Shown here one piece after another: positions 23,808 to 32,346 of a DNA stretch of 33,682 nt (the first letter of the stretch is position 1; each line of letters begins with the position of its first letter). Position numbers and translations under genes: made by a program. Under the pieces are notes generated by a model. That model was given only the letters and a program-made list of their open reading frames with translations, was not told the origin of the DNA and did no database searches. The DNA lies in assembly GCA_016929775.1 (NCBI GenBank), contig JAFGIE010000173.1, positions 1-33,682 on the forward strand, given 5' to 3'. Source of the DNA: Anaerolineae bacterium. GTDB taxonomy: Bacteria; Chloroflexota; Anaerolineae; JAFGEY01.

Positions 23808-25012
23808 GTGAGGGACGGCGTACGATCTATATGGACCATGCGGCAACCACACCGGTCGACCCGGCGGTCGTAGCACGCATGCTGCCCTATTTCACCGAGC
23901 ACTATGGCAACGCCTCCAGCCTGCACCACAAGGGGCGAGAAGCGTCCGACGCCCTGGACGAAGCGCACGAGACAGTCGCCAAGATCCTGGGCTGCACGCC
24001 GCGCGAGGTGGTCTTTACCAGTTGCGGCACCGAGAGCGACAACCTGGCGTTGCGCGGCGTGGCCTTTGCCCAGGCCGAACGGGGCAAGCGACACCTGATC
24101 ACGTCGTCAGTCGAGCACCACGCGATCAGCCACACCATGGAACAGCTGGCGGACAAGTTCGGCTTCGAGGTCACCTACCTGCCGGTCGATGGACACGGCA
24201 TGGTCGACCCAGACGAGGTCGCGCGCGCCATCCGGGAGGACACCGCGCTGGTCAGCGTCATGTACGCCAACAACGAGGTCGGCACCATCCAGCCCCTGCC
24301 CGAGATCGGCGCGATCACGCGTGCAAAGGGCGTGCCCCTGCACACCGACGCCGTCCAGGCGGGCGGCATGCTCGATCTGAACGTGGACCGGCTGGGCGTC
24401 GACCTCCTTTCGCTCTCGGCGCACAAGTTCTACGGCCCCAAGGGGGTCGGCATTCTCTACGTGCGCCGCAGAACACCGCTCATGTCCATGCAGACCGGGG
24501 GCGCGCACGAGAACCGGCGCCGGGCTGGTACGGAGAACATCCCCTACATCGTCGCCGCTGCGACCGCGCTCAAGCTGGCGCAGGACCACGCAGAACGCGA
24601 GAACGCGCGCCTGACCGCCCTCCGCGACCGGCTGATCCAAGGCATCCTGAGCCGTGTCCCCGGCAGCGCGTTGACCGGGCATCCCACGCAGCGCCTGCCC
24701 AACAGCGCCAGTTTCGTGTTCCATTTCATCGAGGGCGAGGGGATCCTGCTCAACTTGGACATGCTGGGCGTGTGCGCGAGCAGCGGTTCGGCGTGTACTT
24801 CGGCATCGCTCGAGCCCTCACACGTGCTCAGGGCGATGGGGATTCCGGTCGAGATCGCGCACGGCAGCCTGCGCCTCTCGCTGGGCAAGTCCAATACCGA
24901 GGAAGACGTGGATTTGGTGATCGAGCGCCTGCCGACGATCGTGCAAAAGCTGCGCGAGATGAGCCCGCTGTACGATCCGGCAAGTTGTCCAGCGCCGGTC
25001 CAGGTGGTCTGA
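23804..25012 (+). CDS. iscS: cysteine desulfurase, IscS/NifS family
   Basis: This 402-residue PLP enzyme takes sulfur from cysteine as an enzyme-bound persulfide for iron-sulfur clusters and tRNA thiolation. The N-terminus reads IYMDHAATTPVDP. SVEHHA (102-107) holds the PLP-stacking His, SAHKFYGPKG carries the PLP lysine K208, and GVCASSGSACTSASLEPSHV carries the catalytic C331 in the long group-I loop. Start ATG 23804 overlaps the cysK stop by four bases and has GGAG at 23793-23796. A frame opened at 23606 is an artefact within cysK. No IscU, IscA or thiolase gene follows; a hairpin ends the operon. Pairing with cysK means one operon both makes cysteine and strips its sulfur, under an Rrf2 regulator. 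Confidence 0.95.
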   Translation: MSEGRRTIYMDHAATTPVDPAVVARMLPYFTEHYGNASSLHHKGREASDALDEAHETVAKILGCTPREVVFTSCGTESDNLALRGVAFAQAERGKRHLITSSVEHHAISHTMEQLADKFGFEVTYLPVDGHGMVDPDEVARAIREDTALVSVMYANNEVGTIQPLPEIGAITRAKGVPLHTDAVQAGGMLDLNVDRLGVDLLSLSAHKFYGPKGVGILYVRRRTPLMSMQTGGAHENRRRAGTENIPYIVAAATALKLAQDHAERENARLTALRDRLIQGILSRVPGSALTGHPTQRLPNSASFVFHFIEGEGILLNLDMLGVCASSGSACTSASLEPSHVLRAMGIPVEIAHGSLRLSLGKSNTEEDVDLVIERLPTIVQKLREMSPLYDPASCPAPVQVV

Positions 25013-25096
25013 ACGACCGCCCGCTGCGCACTCGACACCCAAAAAAGACGCCACTCCGCGCGTAGGGGGAAACCAGGACAACGGGGGAAAGCAATC

Positions 25097-25130
25097 GCGG
25101 CGCCCGCCTGTGTAGACAGGCGGGCGCCGC
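25097..25130. terminator. perfect hairpin between convergent genes
   Basis: A perfect 15-bp stem (25097-25111 and 25116-25130) with a GTAG tetraloop lies between the desulfurase gene (+) and the membrane-protein gene (-). Neither side has a strong T-tract, so it may act in both directions with moderate strength. The rest of 25013-25146 shows nothing else. Confidence 0.7.
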
Positions 25131-25146
25131 GCCGTCTGTTCGCCGC

Positions 25147-25569
25147 CTAGACTGCGCCGAGGGGCTTCTTGGCCTGTACGCGCCCGTTCCTCCGCCGCAG
25201 GAACAGGGCGGCGAGCACGCCGAGGAGCCACAGGAGCGAGCCCAATACACCCCCGAGCATCAACCACCGCACGCGCTCCTGGCGCGCCGCACAGAACTCG
25301 CGAGCGCTGCTGTCGAGCTCCTGCCCCAACGCGCGCACAAAGGCCGCACTCGCTTGCACGGGTACCAGCGTCTTGTACAACAAGCGCACCAGCTTGCGCA
25401 GTTCGACCACCATGTCCTCAAAGGGCACTGTAGCCTGCCCTGTCCGCTGATACGCCGCGTATTGGATGTCCTCCCGCAGCGTCTGGACAAAGCCCGCATT
25501 GGGCAGTACACGTGAACCAAAGAGCCCTCGGACACTCTCCACAGCGTCCCCCAGCCTACTCTCTGACAT
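25147..25569 (-). CDS. single-pass membrane protein encoded after the ECF sigma factor, possible anti-sigma factor
   Basis: I do not recognise the family. The 140 residues have an N-terminal soluble part (1-100), one membrane helix (about 102-124, WLMLGGVLGSLLWLLGVLAAL) and a basic cytosolic-type tail (RRRNGRVQAKK). The helix orientation by the positive-inside rule is not clear-cut. Two related segments, AGFVQTLREDIQYAA (about 25-39) and AAFVRALGQELDSSA (about 75-89), share FV-x-x-L-x-x-x-hydrophobic spacing and could be paired binding helices. The zinc anti-sigma motif HxxxCxxC is absent. It starts at ATG 25569 behind a strong GGGGAG, 20 bp after the sigma gene stop. The co-transcription suggests it holds the sigma factor at the membrane; this is inference. 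Confidence 0.8.
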   Translation of the reverse strand: MSESRLGDAVESVRGLFGSRVLPNAGFVQTLREDIQYAAYQRTGQATVPFEDMVVELRKLVRLLYKTLVPVQASAAFVRALGQELDSSAREFCAARQERVRWLMLGGVLGSLLWLLGVLAALFLRRRNGRVQAKKPLGAV

Positions 25570-25589
25570 TCGTTCTCCCCTTCTGCGCG

Positions 25590-26147
25590 TCAGGTTTGCT
25601 CCTCCGTCCAGGCATCCCGGAGTGCCAGCAGTGTCCGGTGGTAGAGCGACTTGATCGCACCCTCTGTCCGGCCCATGATCTGGGCGATCTCGCGGTTGCT
25701 CATCTGTTCCACGAACTTGAGGATGAGCAACTGCTGTCGGTCCCCTGGCATGTGCCGGATCAGTCGCAGAAGCTGTCGCTGATCGTCCTCGACCTGCAGC
25801 GAATCCTCTGGGTGCGGTCGTCCCGAGAGCAACGCGATCTCGTCAAGGGCGATCATCTGGCGCCTGCTGCGGTCCCGGTGCCAGTTCGCCACCAGGTTAT
25901 GGGCGATCCGGTAGAGCCAGGCCGAAAAGGGCAGCCCTCGATCGACATAGCGATGCACGTGCCGTAGCGCCTGGTAGAACGTGCGTGCCGTCAGGTCTTC
26001 GGCATCGTGGTGGTTCCCCGTGCGATAGTAGACATAGTTATAGATCTTGTCCACGTACCGTTCGTACAGCAGCCCAAACGCCTCTGGGTCTTCCTTCGCA
26101 CGGATCACCAACTCGCACTCGGGTGGAGTCTGACTCACAGCAGACAC
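25590..26147 (-). CDS. ECF-type sigma-70 family RNA polymerase sigma factor
   Basis: The 185 residues contain only regions 2 and 4. Region 2 (about 22-90) holds AFGLLYERYVDKIYNYVYYRTGNHHDAEDLTARTFYQAL and FSAWLYRIAHNLVANWHRDRSRR, the -10-binding part. Region 4 (about 128-178) holds LIRHMPGDRQQLLILKFVEQMSNREIAQIMGRTEGAIKSLYHRTLLALR, the -35-binding helix-turn-helix. It would direct polymerase to a small stress or envelope regulon. The membrane protein 20 bp downstream is a candidate controller. The gene itself has a housekeeping-type promoter, so autoregulation through its own recognition sequence is not obvious. A large histidine kinase is transcribed divergently. Confidence 0.95.
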   Translation of the reverse strand: MSAVSQTPPECELVIRAKEDPEAFGLLYERYVDKIYNYVYYRTGNHHDAEDLTARTFYQALRHVHRYVDRGLPFSAWLYRIAHNLVANWHRDRSRRQMIALDEIALLSGRPHPEDSLQVEDDQRQLLRLIRHMPGDRQQLLILKFVEQMSNREIAQIMGRTEGAIKSLYHRTLLALRDAWTEEQT

Positions 26148-26204
26148 CTCGCTTTTTACAACACAGGAGTGGAGAACAGGTTACGCGTCGCTGCAATGGC
26201 GGCG

Positions 26205-26233
26205 ATTGTACCGGAACATGGACGTTTTGTCAA
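26205..26233 (-). promoter_or_regulatory. promoter of the ECF sigma operon
   Basis: On the minus strand, TTGACA (26233-26228) is followed after 17 bp by TACAAT (26210-26205). The predicted start is near 26198, about 50 bp before ATG 26147. Confidence 0.85.
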
Positions 26234-26244
26234 CGATAGAGTCC

Positions 26245-26273
26245 TTGACGACCCGTTTGTTTGCGTGTATACT
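26245..26273 (+). promoter_or_regulatory. promoter of the histidine kinase gene
   Basis: TTGACG (26245-26250) is followed after 17 bp by TATACT (26268-26273). Its -35 box is 11 bp from that of the divergent sigma promoter. The predicted start is near 26280, giving a leader of about 44 nt. Confidence 0.85.
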
Positions 26274-26306
26274 GGATACCAGATGGAACGCGATGAATGT
26301 CTAGTA

Positions 26307-26320
26307 TCGCTAAATAGCGA
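26307..26320 (+). promoter_or_regulatory. leader hairpin just before the histidine kinase start
   Basis: TCGCTA-AA-TAGCGA is a perfect 6-bp inverted repeat ending three bases before ATG 26324, where the ribosome site should be. No other good ribosome site is visible for that ATG. It may dampen initiation, or mean translation starts at the second in-frame ATG (26354), which has GGGGA upstream. Confidence 0.4.
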
Positions 26321-26323
26321 AGC

Positions 26324-29300
26324 ATGAAATTCCACTGGCTCGGCGAATGGGGAATGGTATATTTCGAGTGGCCTGAGCGCCAGTTGGGCATGTTTCTGCT
26401 GGTGCTCTATGCCCTGCTGTTCCTCGTTCTCTTTGTCCGCATCACGCGCAACTATTACCATCTCCGGCGCGAATTCGCGGGCACGTGGGCCAAGCGCGTG
26501 CTCTCCCTGATCGGGTGGGCCATCCTCGCCGTCGCCTGTGCCAACACGCTCAAGCTCCAGTGGACGACCCCCAGCCTGCCGATCGGCCTCGATCAGAGCC
26601 GCGAGCCGATCCTGTTCTTGGCCTACATCCCGATCGCCTTGGCTGCCAGGCAGCTTGGCGCCGGGTCCGCGATGTTGGTCGGCATGATCGTCGGCTGGAT
26701 GTGCGCCGCGTACGGGAACGGTCGCATCCTCCACGTTTTCGAGGTCGGCACGTTCGGGCTCATCGCCTCCATTCTCCTGTACCAGGACTACCGCGGGCGC
26801 TTGGGTTGGTTGGCACGCCAGCCCCTGTTTGCCGTGCCATGGGCAGGGGCGACGATGACGCTCTTGACCGCCTTTTCCAACTTTGCCCACGGCGATCCGG
26901 ACATGTCGGTCATGTCGACGTTCAGCGCGAGCATCGACGTCGCGGCGGCAAACCTGCCCGTCTACCTGATCCAGGCGCTGATCGCGGGCGCTGTCCTGCA
27001 GGCTGTCTATGCGCTGTGGCCCCATCTGCGCGCCGTGCAAGACCCTGCTCGGACCCCACCCTATGCGCGCAGCATCAGCCTGCGGTTCCTGTATGCGTTC
27101 CTGCCCTCCTGGGCGATCGTCGTGATCGTGGTCCTGTATGCGGTGATGAGCCAGGCAATTCGCGTGGCGCTCACCCAAGCGATCGACGAGATCGCGCACG
27201 TCACCGGCAACGTCTCGCTCGAACTGCCCTACTTTCAGTGGACGGGCCAACCCTTCCTGCACGGCTTGGCCCTCGACGATGACCTGCAGAGCACCGACTA
27301 TGATCAGCGAGAAGCCAGCCTGCAGCGCGGGATGCAGACCCTGCCTTTCTTTAACCAGATCGCCCTGATCGACAGCGATGACCCGGAACGCATTCCGCGC
27401 AACATCTTTCCGCCCCCCGACAAGCAGCACCAGCTTACCGCCGCGGAGCAGAGGCTGCTCGAATTGACCCTACGCGACGGTTCGCCCCAGATCAGCCAGG
27501 TGCACCGGGACGCCGATGGCACGCCGATCATCTCCTTCCTGGTGCCGGTCCGCAACGCGCTCGCGCCGCAAGAGCTGGAGGGGGCGCTGATCGGGCGCGT
27601 CCACATCGCGACCAACTATCAACTGCAGAGCATGATCAGCGACCTCCAGCCCCCAGGGGATGCAGGCGCCAGCCCGGGCACAGGGTTTCTGATCAACGAC
27701 CAGAACCAGATCGTCGCCCACCCCGATTCGGCGCGCATCCTCGACGACTGGGCGCCGAACCTGGAGCCCAGCGTCGAACACGAACCGCCCACCCCGCTGG
27801 CGCGCGTCTACGAGGATCTGAACGGCTCCGACGGGACCCGCCAGTTGGTGTACGTGCTGGCGACCGAGGGGATGCCGTGGCGCATCGTCGTCACGTGGCC
27901 CTACGAGAACATCCTCGCACAGGCGACCGAGATCTCCCTGCCGCTCCTGATCCTGTTTGTGGTCGCCGGGGTGGTCGTCTCGGTCGCCGTACCGATCTAC
28001 ACCAATCACCTGACGCGCCCCTTGACGGCGCTCTCCCAGGCGGCGAGCGAGATCGCCGCCAATCGCCTCGATGCGCCAGTGCACATCACTGGAGAAGATG
28101 AGGTCGGGCAGCTGGGCCGATCCTTCGAGCAGATGCGACAGCGCCTCAGCGAGCGCATGGACGAGCTCTCGCTCTTGCTCCACATCAGCCGCGAGGTATC
28201 GGCGAGCATGGAGCTGGCGCCCAGCCTGCGCCCGATCCTGCGGGGCGCGATCCGGTCCACGGGCGCACAGGCGGCGCGCATCGTCCTGATCAACGAGCGC
28301 GGCAGGCCCAGGCAGATCATCGGCGAGGGCGTTGCCGAAATGCAGGAGGCCCTGGTGCGCCTCGACCCGGCGTTGGACGTGATCGTCAAGCGCAACCAGG
28401 AGCTGCAGATCGAGGACCTGACGCGCGGCAAGCGTGCGCCGCCCGTCGAACTCATTCAATCGGGTGTGCGCGCAGCGATCGGACTGCCGCTCCGCCTGCG
28501 AGACGTGGTGACCGGCGTGATGTGGGTCGCCTACCAACACCCGCGCACCTTTGCCGAGCACGATCTCCAGTTCCTGTACACCCTGGCTGGACAGGCAGCG
28601 GTGGTCGCCGCCAACGCACAGCTGTTCGAGGACGTGCAGGGCGAGCGCAGTCGGCTAAAAGCCATCCTGAGCAGCACCAACGACGTCGTGATCGTCATCG
28701 ACGCGCAGGGCGACATCCTGCTCTCAAACCCGGCGGCGCTCGGCGCCTATGGGATCATCGCCGAGGAAGCGGTGGGGCTGCCCTTCAGGGAGGTGGTCAC
28801 CGACGAGCCGCTTCGCCAGCTCCTCGCCTGCCCGATGGAGGAAGGGGCTGCGCTGACCGACGAGATCGTCGCCCCGGACGGGCGTACGTTCTCCGCCTCG
28901 GTCTCTTCGCTCTCTGGGGGCGGGCGCGTCGTCACCCTGCGCGACATCACGTACCTCGTAGAACTGGACCAGATGAAGTCTGACTTTGTCAACAGCGTCT
29001 CCCATGACCTGCGATCGCCGCTGACCTACATGCGCGGCTACACGTCCATGATCCCGATGGTCGGGGAGCTGAACGAGCGACAGCAGGGCTTCGTGGACAA
29101 GATCCACGTCGGGATCGAGCACATGACCGCGCTGATCGACGATCTGCTCGACATCGGCAAGATCGAGGCGGGCGTAGGGATCGAGATCGAGCGCTGCTGG
29201 TTGCCGGGCCTAGTACAGGCAGTGGTCGATGACCTCGGCATGCGCGCCGCACAGCAGCACGTCGAGCTGACTGCCTCCCTGCCGTCCGACACGCCGGCGA

Positions 29301-29671
29301 CCATGGCCGATCCGACCCTGATCCGCCAGGCGATCCACAATCTCATCGACAACGCGATCAAGTACACGCCGGGCCCGGGCGCCGTCGAGGTCTCGCTGCG
29401 CAATCACGGCGATGCGCTCGTCGTCACCGTCCGCGACACCGGCATCGGGATCGCGCCCGAGGACCAGCATCGTCTCTTTGAAAAGTTCTACCGCATCAAG
29501 CGCCGCGACACGGCTCACATTACCGGCACGGGGCTCGGATTGGCGATCGTCAAGTCGATCGCCGACCGGCACGCGGGCCGCGTGTGGGTCGAGAGCAAAC
29601 TCGACGAAGGCAGCACCTTCCACTTTTCGATCCCGCTGATCCCGCCCCCAGAGGAACCCGAGTCTGCATAG
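26324..29671 (+). CDS. multi-domain membrane sensor histidine kinase
   Basis: The 1115 residues begin with a block of roughly seven or eight hydrophobic helices (20-285), unlike a simple two-helix sensor. An external Cache-like region follows (about 290-530), then a membrane helix (about 533-555), HAMP (about 560-610, GEDEVGQLGRSFEQMRQRL), GAF (about 630-770), PAS (about 780-880), and HisKA with phospho-acceptor H894 in SVSHDLRSPL. HATPase boxes are DNAIKYTPG, DTGIGIAPEDQHRLFEKFYRI and GTGLGLAIVKS. It would autophosphorylate on ATP and pass phosphate to a response regulator. None is encoded nearby, so it is an orphan here. The polytopic N-terminus resembles MASE-type sensory domains, but I cannot name the ligand. 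ATG 26354 is an alternative start. An SbcC-type gene follows after 71 bp. Confidence 0.93.
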   Translation: MKFHWLGEWGMVYFEWPERQLGMFLLVLYALLFLVLFVRITRNYYHLRREFAGTWAKRVLSLIGWAILAVACANTLKLQWTTPSLPIGLDQSREPILFLAYIPIALAARQLGAGSAMLVGMIVGWMCAAYGNGRILHVFEVGTFGLIASILLYQDYRGRLGWLARQPLFAVPWAGATMTLLTAFSNFAHGDPDMSVMSTFSASIDVAAANLPVYLIQALIAGAVLQAVYALWPHLRAVQDPARTPPYARSISLRFLYAFLPSWAIVVIVVLYAVMSQAIRVALTQAIDEIAHVTGNVSLELPYFQWTGQPFLHGLALDDDLQSTDYDQREASLQRGMQTLPFFNQIALIDSDDPERIPRNIFPPPDKQHQLTAAEQRLLELTLRDGSPQISQVHRDADGTPIISFLVPVRNALAPQELEGALIGRVHIATNYQLQSMISDLQPPGDAGASPGTGFLINDQNQIVAHPDSARILDDWAPNLEPSVEHEPPTPLARVYEDLNGSDGTRQLVYVLATEGMPWRIVVTWPYENILAQATEISLPLLILFVVAGVVVSVAVPIYTNHLTRPLTALSQAASEIAANRLDAPVHITGEDEVGQLGRSFEQMRQRLSERMDELSLLLHISREVSASMELAPSLRPILRGAIRSTGAQAARIVLINERGRPRQIIGEGVAEMQEALVRLDPALDVIVKRNQELQIEDLTRGKRAPPVELIQSGVRAAIGLPLRLRDVVTGVMWVAYQHPRTFAEHDLQFLYTLAGQAAVVAANAQLFEDVQGERSRLKAILSSTNDVVIVIDAQGDILLSNPAALGAYGIIAEEAVGLPFREVVTDEPLRQLLACPMEEGAALTDEIVAPDGRTFSASVSSLSGGGRVVTLRDITYLVELDQMKSDFVNSVSHDLRSPLTYMRGYTSMIPMVGELNERQQGFVDKIHVGIEHMTALIDDLLDIGKIEAGVGIEIERCWLPGLVQAVVDDLGMRAAQQHVELTASLPSDTPATMADPTLIRQAIHNLIDNAIKYTPGPGAVEVSLRNHGDALVVTVRDTGIGIAPEDQHRLFEKFYRIKRRDTAHITGTGLGLAIVKSIADRHAGRVWVESKLDEGSTFHFSIPLIPPPEEPESA

Positions 29672-29742
29672 CCGGTTCCATCGCGCCGGGGACCGATCCG
29701 GGGGCGCACCACGCCATCCGCGCGCGCCAATGTGAGGGTCCG

Positions 29743-32346
29743 ATGATCCCCTATCGACTGTACATGCGCAACTTTATGTGTTACCGCGAGCAGACGCTCG
29801 ACTTCCGCGGCATCGACCTAGCCTGCCTGACCGGGGACAACGGGAACGGCAAATCCGCGATCCTGGATGCCATCACCTGGGCGCTGTGGGGCTATTCGCG
29901 CGTGGGGGCGCGCCGCGACGACGAGTTGATCCACCTCGGGCAGACTGAGATGGAGGTCGAGTTCGCCTTCACGCTCGTCCAGCGCAAGGGAGCGGCAGAG
30001 GAGGACGCGATCCGCTATCGCGCGATCCGCAAGCGCAGCAGAAAGGGGCGTGGACAGAGCAGCCTCGAGCTGCAAGGCTGGGATCCCGAGCGGAACCAGT
30101 TCCGGCCCATGACCGAGCCGACGATCGCCCAAACCCAGGAGCGGATCAACGAGCTCTTGCGCATGGACTATGAGACCTTTATCAACTCGGCATTCCTGCT
30201 GCAGGGTCGCGCCGACGAGTTCACGATCAAGCGGCCCAGCGAGCGCAAGCGGGTGCTGGGGGACATCCTCGGACTCCAGGTGTACGATCGGTACGAGCAG
30301 CGCGCCAAGGACGCCGCGCAGGAGCGCAAGGCACACGCGGACCAGACGCGGGCGACCATCGAGCAGATCGACCGTGAGATCGGGCGCGAAGACGAGTACC
30401 GGGCCGAGGTCGCGGCGGCAGAGGTCGCGCTGGCTGAACTGCAAGCCCAGCGCGTGCAGACCGAGCAGCAGTATGACCAGATCCGCACCGCCCTCCAAGA
30501 AGCCGAGTCGGCTCAGCAGCAGCTCGCGGACTTGAAGCGCCGCATCGCCGATGCCGAAGCCGAGCAGGCGCGCCTCCTGCGCGAGCTGGCGACGCATAGC
30601 GAGCGCCTGCAGGCGCTCGAATCGGCGCTCGCCGACGCGGACGCGATCGAGCGCGGCTTTGACGACTACCAGCGCGCCATCGCCGCCAACGAGGCGATGA
30701 ACAAAAAGCTGGCTGAATCGGCCTCCCTCAAAGAGCAGCGCAGCGAGCTCGAGCAGGGCATCGCCGCCGCCCGGCACGCGATCGACAAGGAACGCTACGC
30801 CGCCGCCGAACGGGTCCGCCAGCTCGAGGCTGCAGCCAGCGCGCTCGAGCACGAAGCAGAGTGGGACGAGATCCGGCAGACCCTGCTGCGCCTGGATGCG
30901 CGCGCCACAGAGCGCGATGCCCTGCAAGCCGAGATCCAGGCGCTGTCGGCGGCGACGGCAGCCCTGCAAGCCGACAACGCGCGCGCCCAAGAGGACGCCG
31001 CGCAGCTCAAGGACAAGATCGACCTCCTGGCTGCGGGCGGCGAGGAGGGCAGTGCAGAGGGGGCGCGTTGTCCCCTGTGCGGACAGCCGCTCGCTGGAAA
31101 GAGCTGCGCGGATCTGCTGTCCACATTCCGGACCCAGCTCGACCAGGAACGCGCCGCGTACCGGCAGCGCAACGAGCAGATCAACGAGCACGGGCGGCGG
31201 ATCGCGAGCTGCCAGGGCACGATAGCCGAGATCGATCGCGCGCTGCAGCAGCGCGCGGGGTGGCAGCGCAAGGAGGCGGCGCTGGCGCACGTGCTCGAGG
31301 AAGCGCGCCAGGCGGAGCAAGCCATGCCCCAGGCGCGCGCCGAACTGGAGGGCGTGGAAGCCCGGCTGCGCGACGGGCAGTTCGCGCTCGATCTGCGCGC
31401 TTCCCTCGACGAGGTCGAGCACCATCTGGGCGAACTCGGCTACGATGCACAGGCGCACCGTCGCCTACAGGGCAGGCTGGACGACCTGCGCCCCTACGAG
31501 GGCCAGATGCAGACCCTGCGCGAGGCGCGATCGAGCCTCGACACCGTCCGCCTGGCGATCTCGCAGCTGGCGCAGAGCCAGGAACAGGCTGCAGCGCGGC
31601 TCGACGCCGGGCGCGCGCAGGCGCTCGCCCTGGAGGAGACCGTGCGCCAGATCCCGGATCTACAGCGCCAGGCGCTGGCTGCGCGCCAGGTGCTCGAAAG
31701 CGCGCACGACCGCGAACAACAGGCGGGCCTGCGGCTCGGCGCCGCGCGCAACAAGGTCGAGCACTGCGCCGACCTCAAGCGGCAGCGGGTCCAGCGGGTC
31801 GAGCAAGAACGCGCCCTGCGAGAAGAGCAGGGCATTTACCAGGAGCTGCAGCGCGCCTTTGGCAAGAACGGCGTACAGGCGATGCTGATCGAGAGCGCGA
31901 TCCCCGAGATCGAAGAAGAATCCAACCGGCTCTTGACGCGCATGTCGCGGGGACGAATGCACGTCCGCTTTGAGACGCAGCGCGATACCAAGCGCGGCGA
32001 CACCATCGAGACGCTCGACATCCACATCACGGACGAGCTGGGCACACGGAGTTACGAAACCTACTCGGGAGGAGAGCGGTACCGCATCAACTTTGCGATC
32101 CGCATCGCGCTCAGCAAGCTCCTGGCGCACCGCGCCGGCGCGCAACTGCAGACGCTCGTGATCGACGAAGGATTCGGCACCCAGGACAACGAGGGGCGTG
32201 ATGGCCTGATCGACGCGATCAACGCCATCCAGGACGACTTTGCGTGCATCCTGGCGATCACGCACATCGAGGACCTCAAGAACGCGTTCAACGTCCGGAT
32301 CGAGGTGGACAAGACCCCGCAGGGCTCACAGATCACGGTCGTCTGA
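29743..32346 (+). CDS. sbcC: SbcC/Rad50-family DNA-repair ATPase
   Basis: The 867 residues form an ABC-ATPase split by a long coiled coil. Walker A is GDNGNGKS (31-38), and the Q-loop region is INSAFLLQGRADEFTIKRPSERKRVL. Coiled coil of Ala/Glu/Gln/Arg repeats runs about 190-730, with the zinc-hook C443-P-L-C446 at its tip. The signature is YSGGERYRINFAIRIAL (about 774-790) and Walker B is LVIDEGFG (D808/E809). Rad50-type proteins tether DNA ends and gate the nuclease SbcD/Mre11. No sbcD is present on either side, which is unusual because the pair normally forms an operon. ATG 29743 is chosen for GAGGG (29733-29737) and family length; the frame opened at 29584 overlaps the kinase gene. The 3' end overlaps the convergent glycosyltransferase gene by 21 bp. 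Confidence 0.95.
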   Translation: MIPYRLYMRNFMCYREQTLDFRGIDLACLTGDNGNGKSAILDAITWALWGYSRVGARRDDELIHLGQTEMEVEFAFTLVQRKGAAEEDAIRYRAIRKRSRKGRGQSSLELQGWDPERNQFRPMTEPTIAQTQERINELLRMDYETFINSAFLLQGRADEFTIKRPSERKRVLGDILGLQVYDRYEQRAKDAAQERKAHADQTRATIEQIDREIGREDEYRAEVAAAEVALAELQAQRVQTEQQYDQIRTALQEAESAQQQLADLKRRIADAEAEQARLLRELATHSERLQALESALADADAIERGFDDYQRAIAANEAMNKKLAESASLKEQRSELEQGIAAARHAIDKERYAAAERVRQLEAAASALEHEAEWDEIRQTLLRLDARATERDALQAEIQALSAATAALQADNARAQEDAAQLKDKIDLLAAGGEEGSAEGARCPLCGQPLAGKSCADLLSTFRTQLDQERAAYRQRNEQINEHGRRIASCQGTIAEIDRALQQRAGWQRKEAALAHVLEEARQAEQAMPQARAELEGVEARLRDGQFALDLRASLDEVEHHLGELGYDAQAHRRLQGRLDDLRPYEGQMQTLREARSSLDTVRLAISQLAQSQEQAAARLDAGRAQALALEETVRQIPDLQRQALAARQVLESAHDREQQAGLRLGAARNKVEHCADLKRQRVQRVEQERALREEQGIYQELQRAFGKNGVQAMLIESAIPEIEEESNRLLTRMSRGRMHVRFETQRDTKRGDTIETLDIHITDELGTRSYETYSGGERYRINFAIRIALSKLLAHRAGAQLQTLVIDEGFGTQDNEGRDGLIDAINAIQDDFACILAITHIEDLKNAFNVRIEVDKTPQGSQITVV

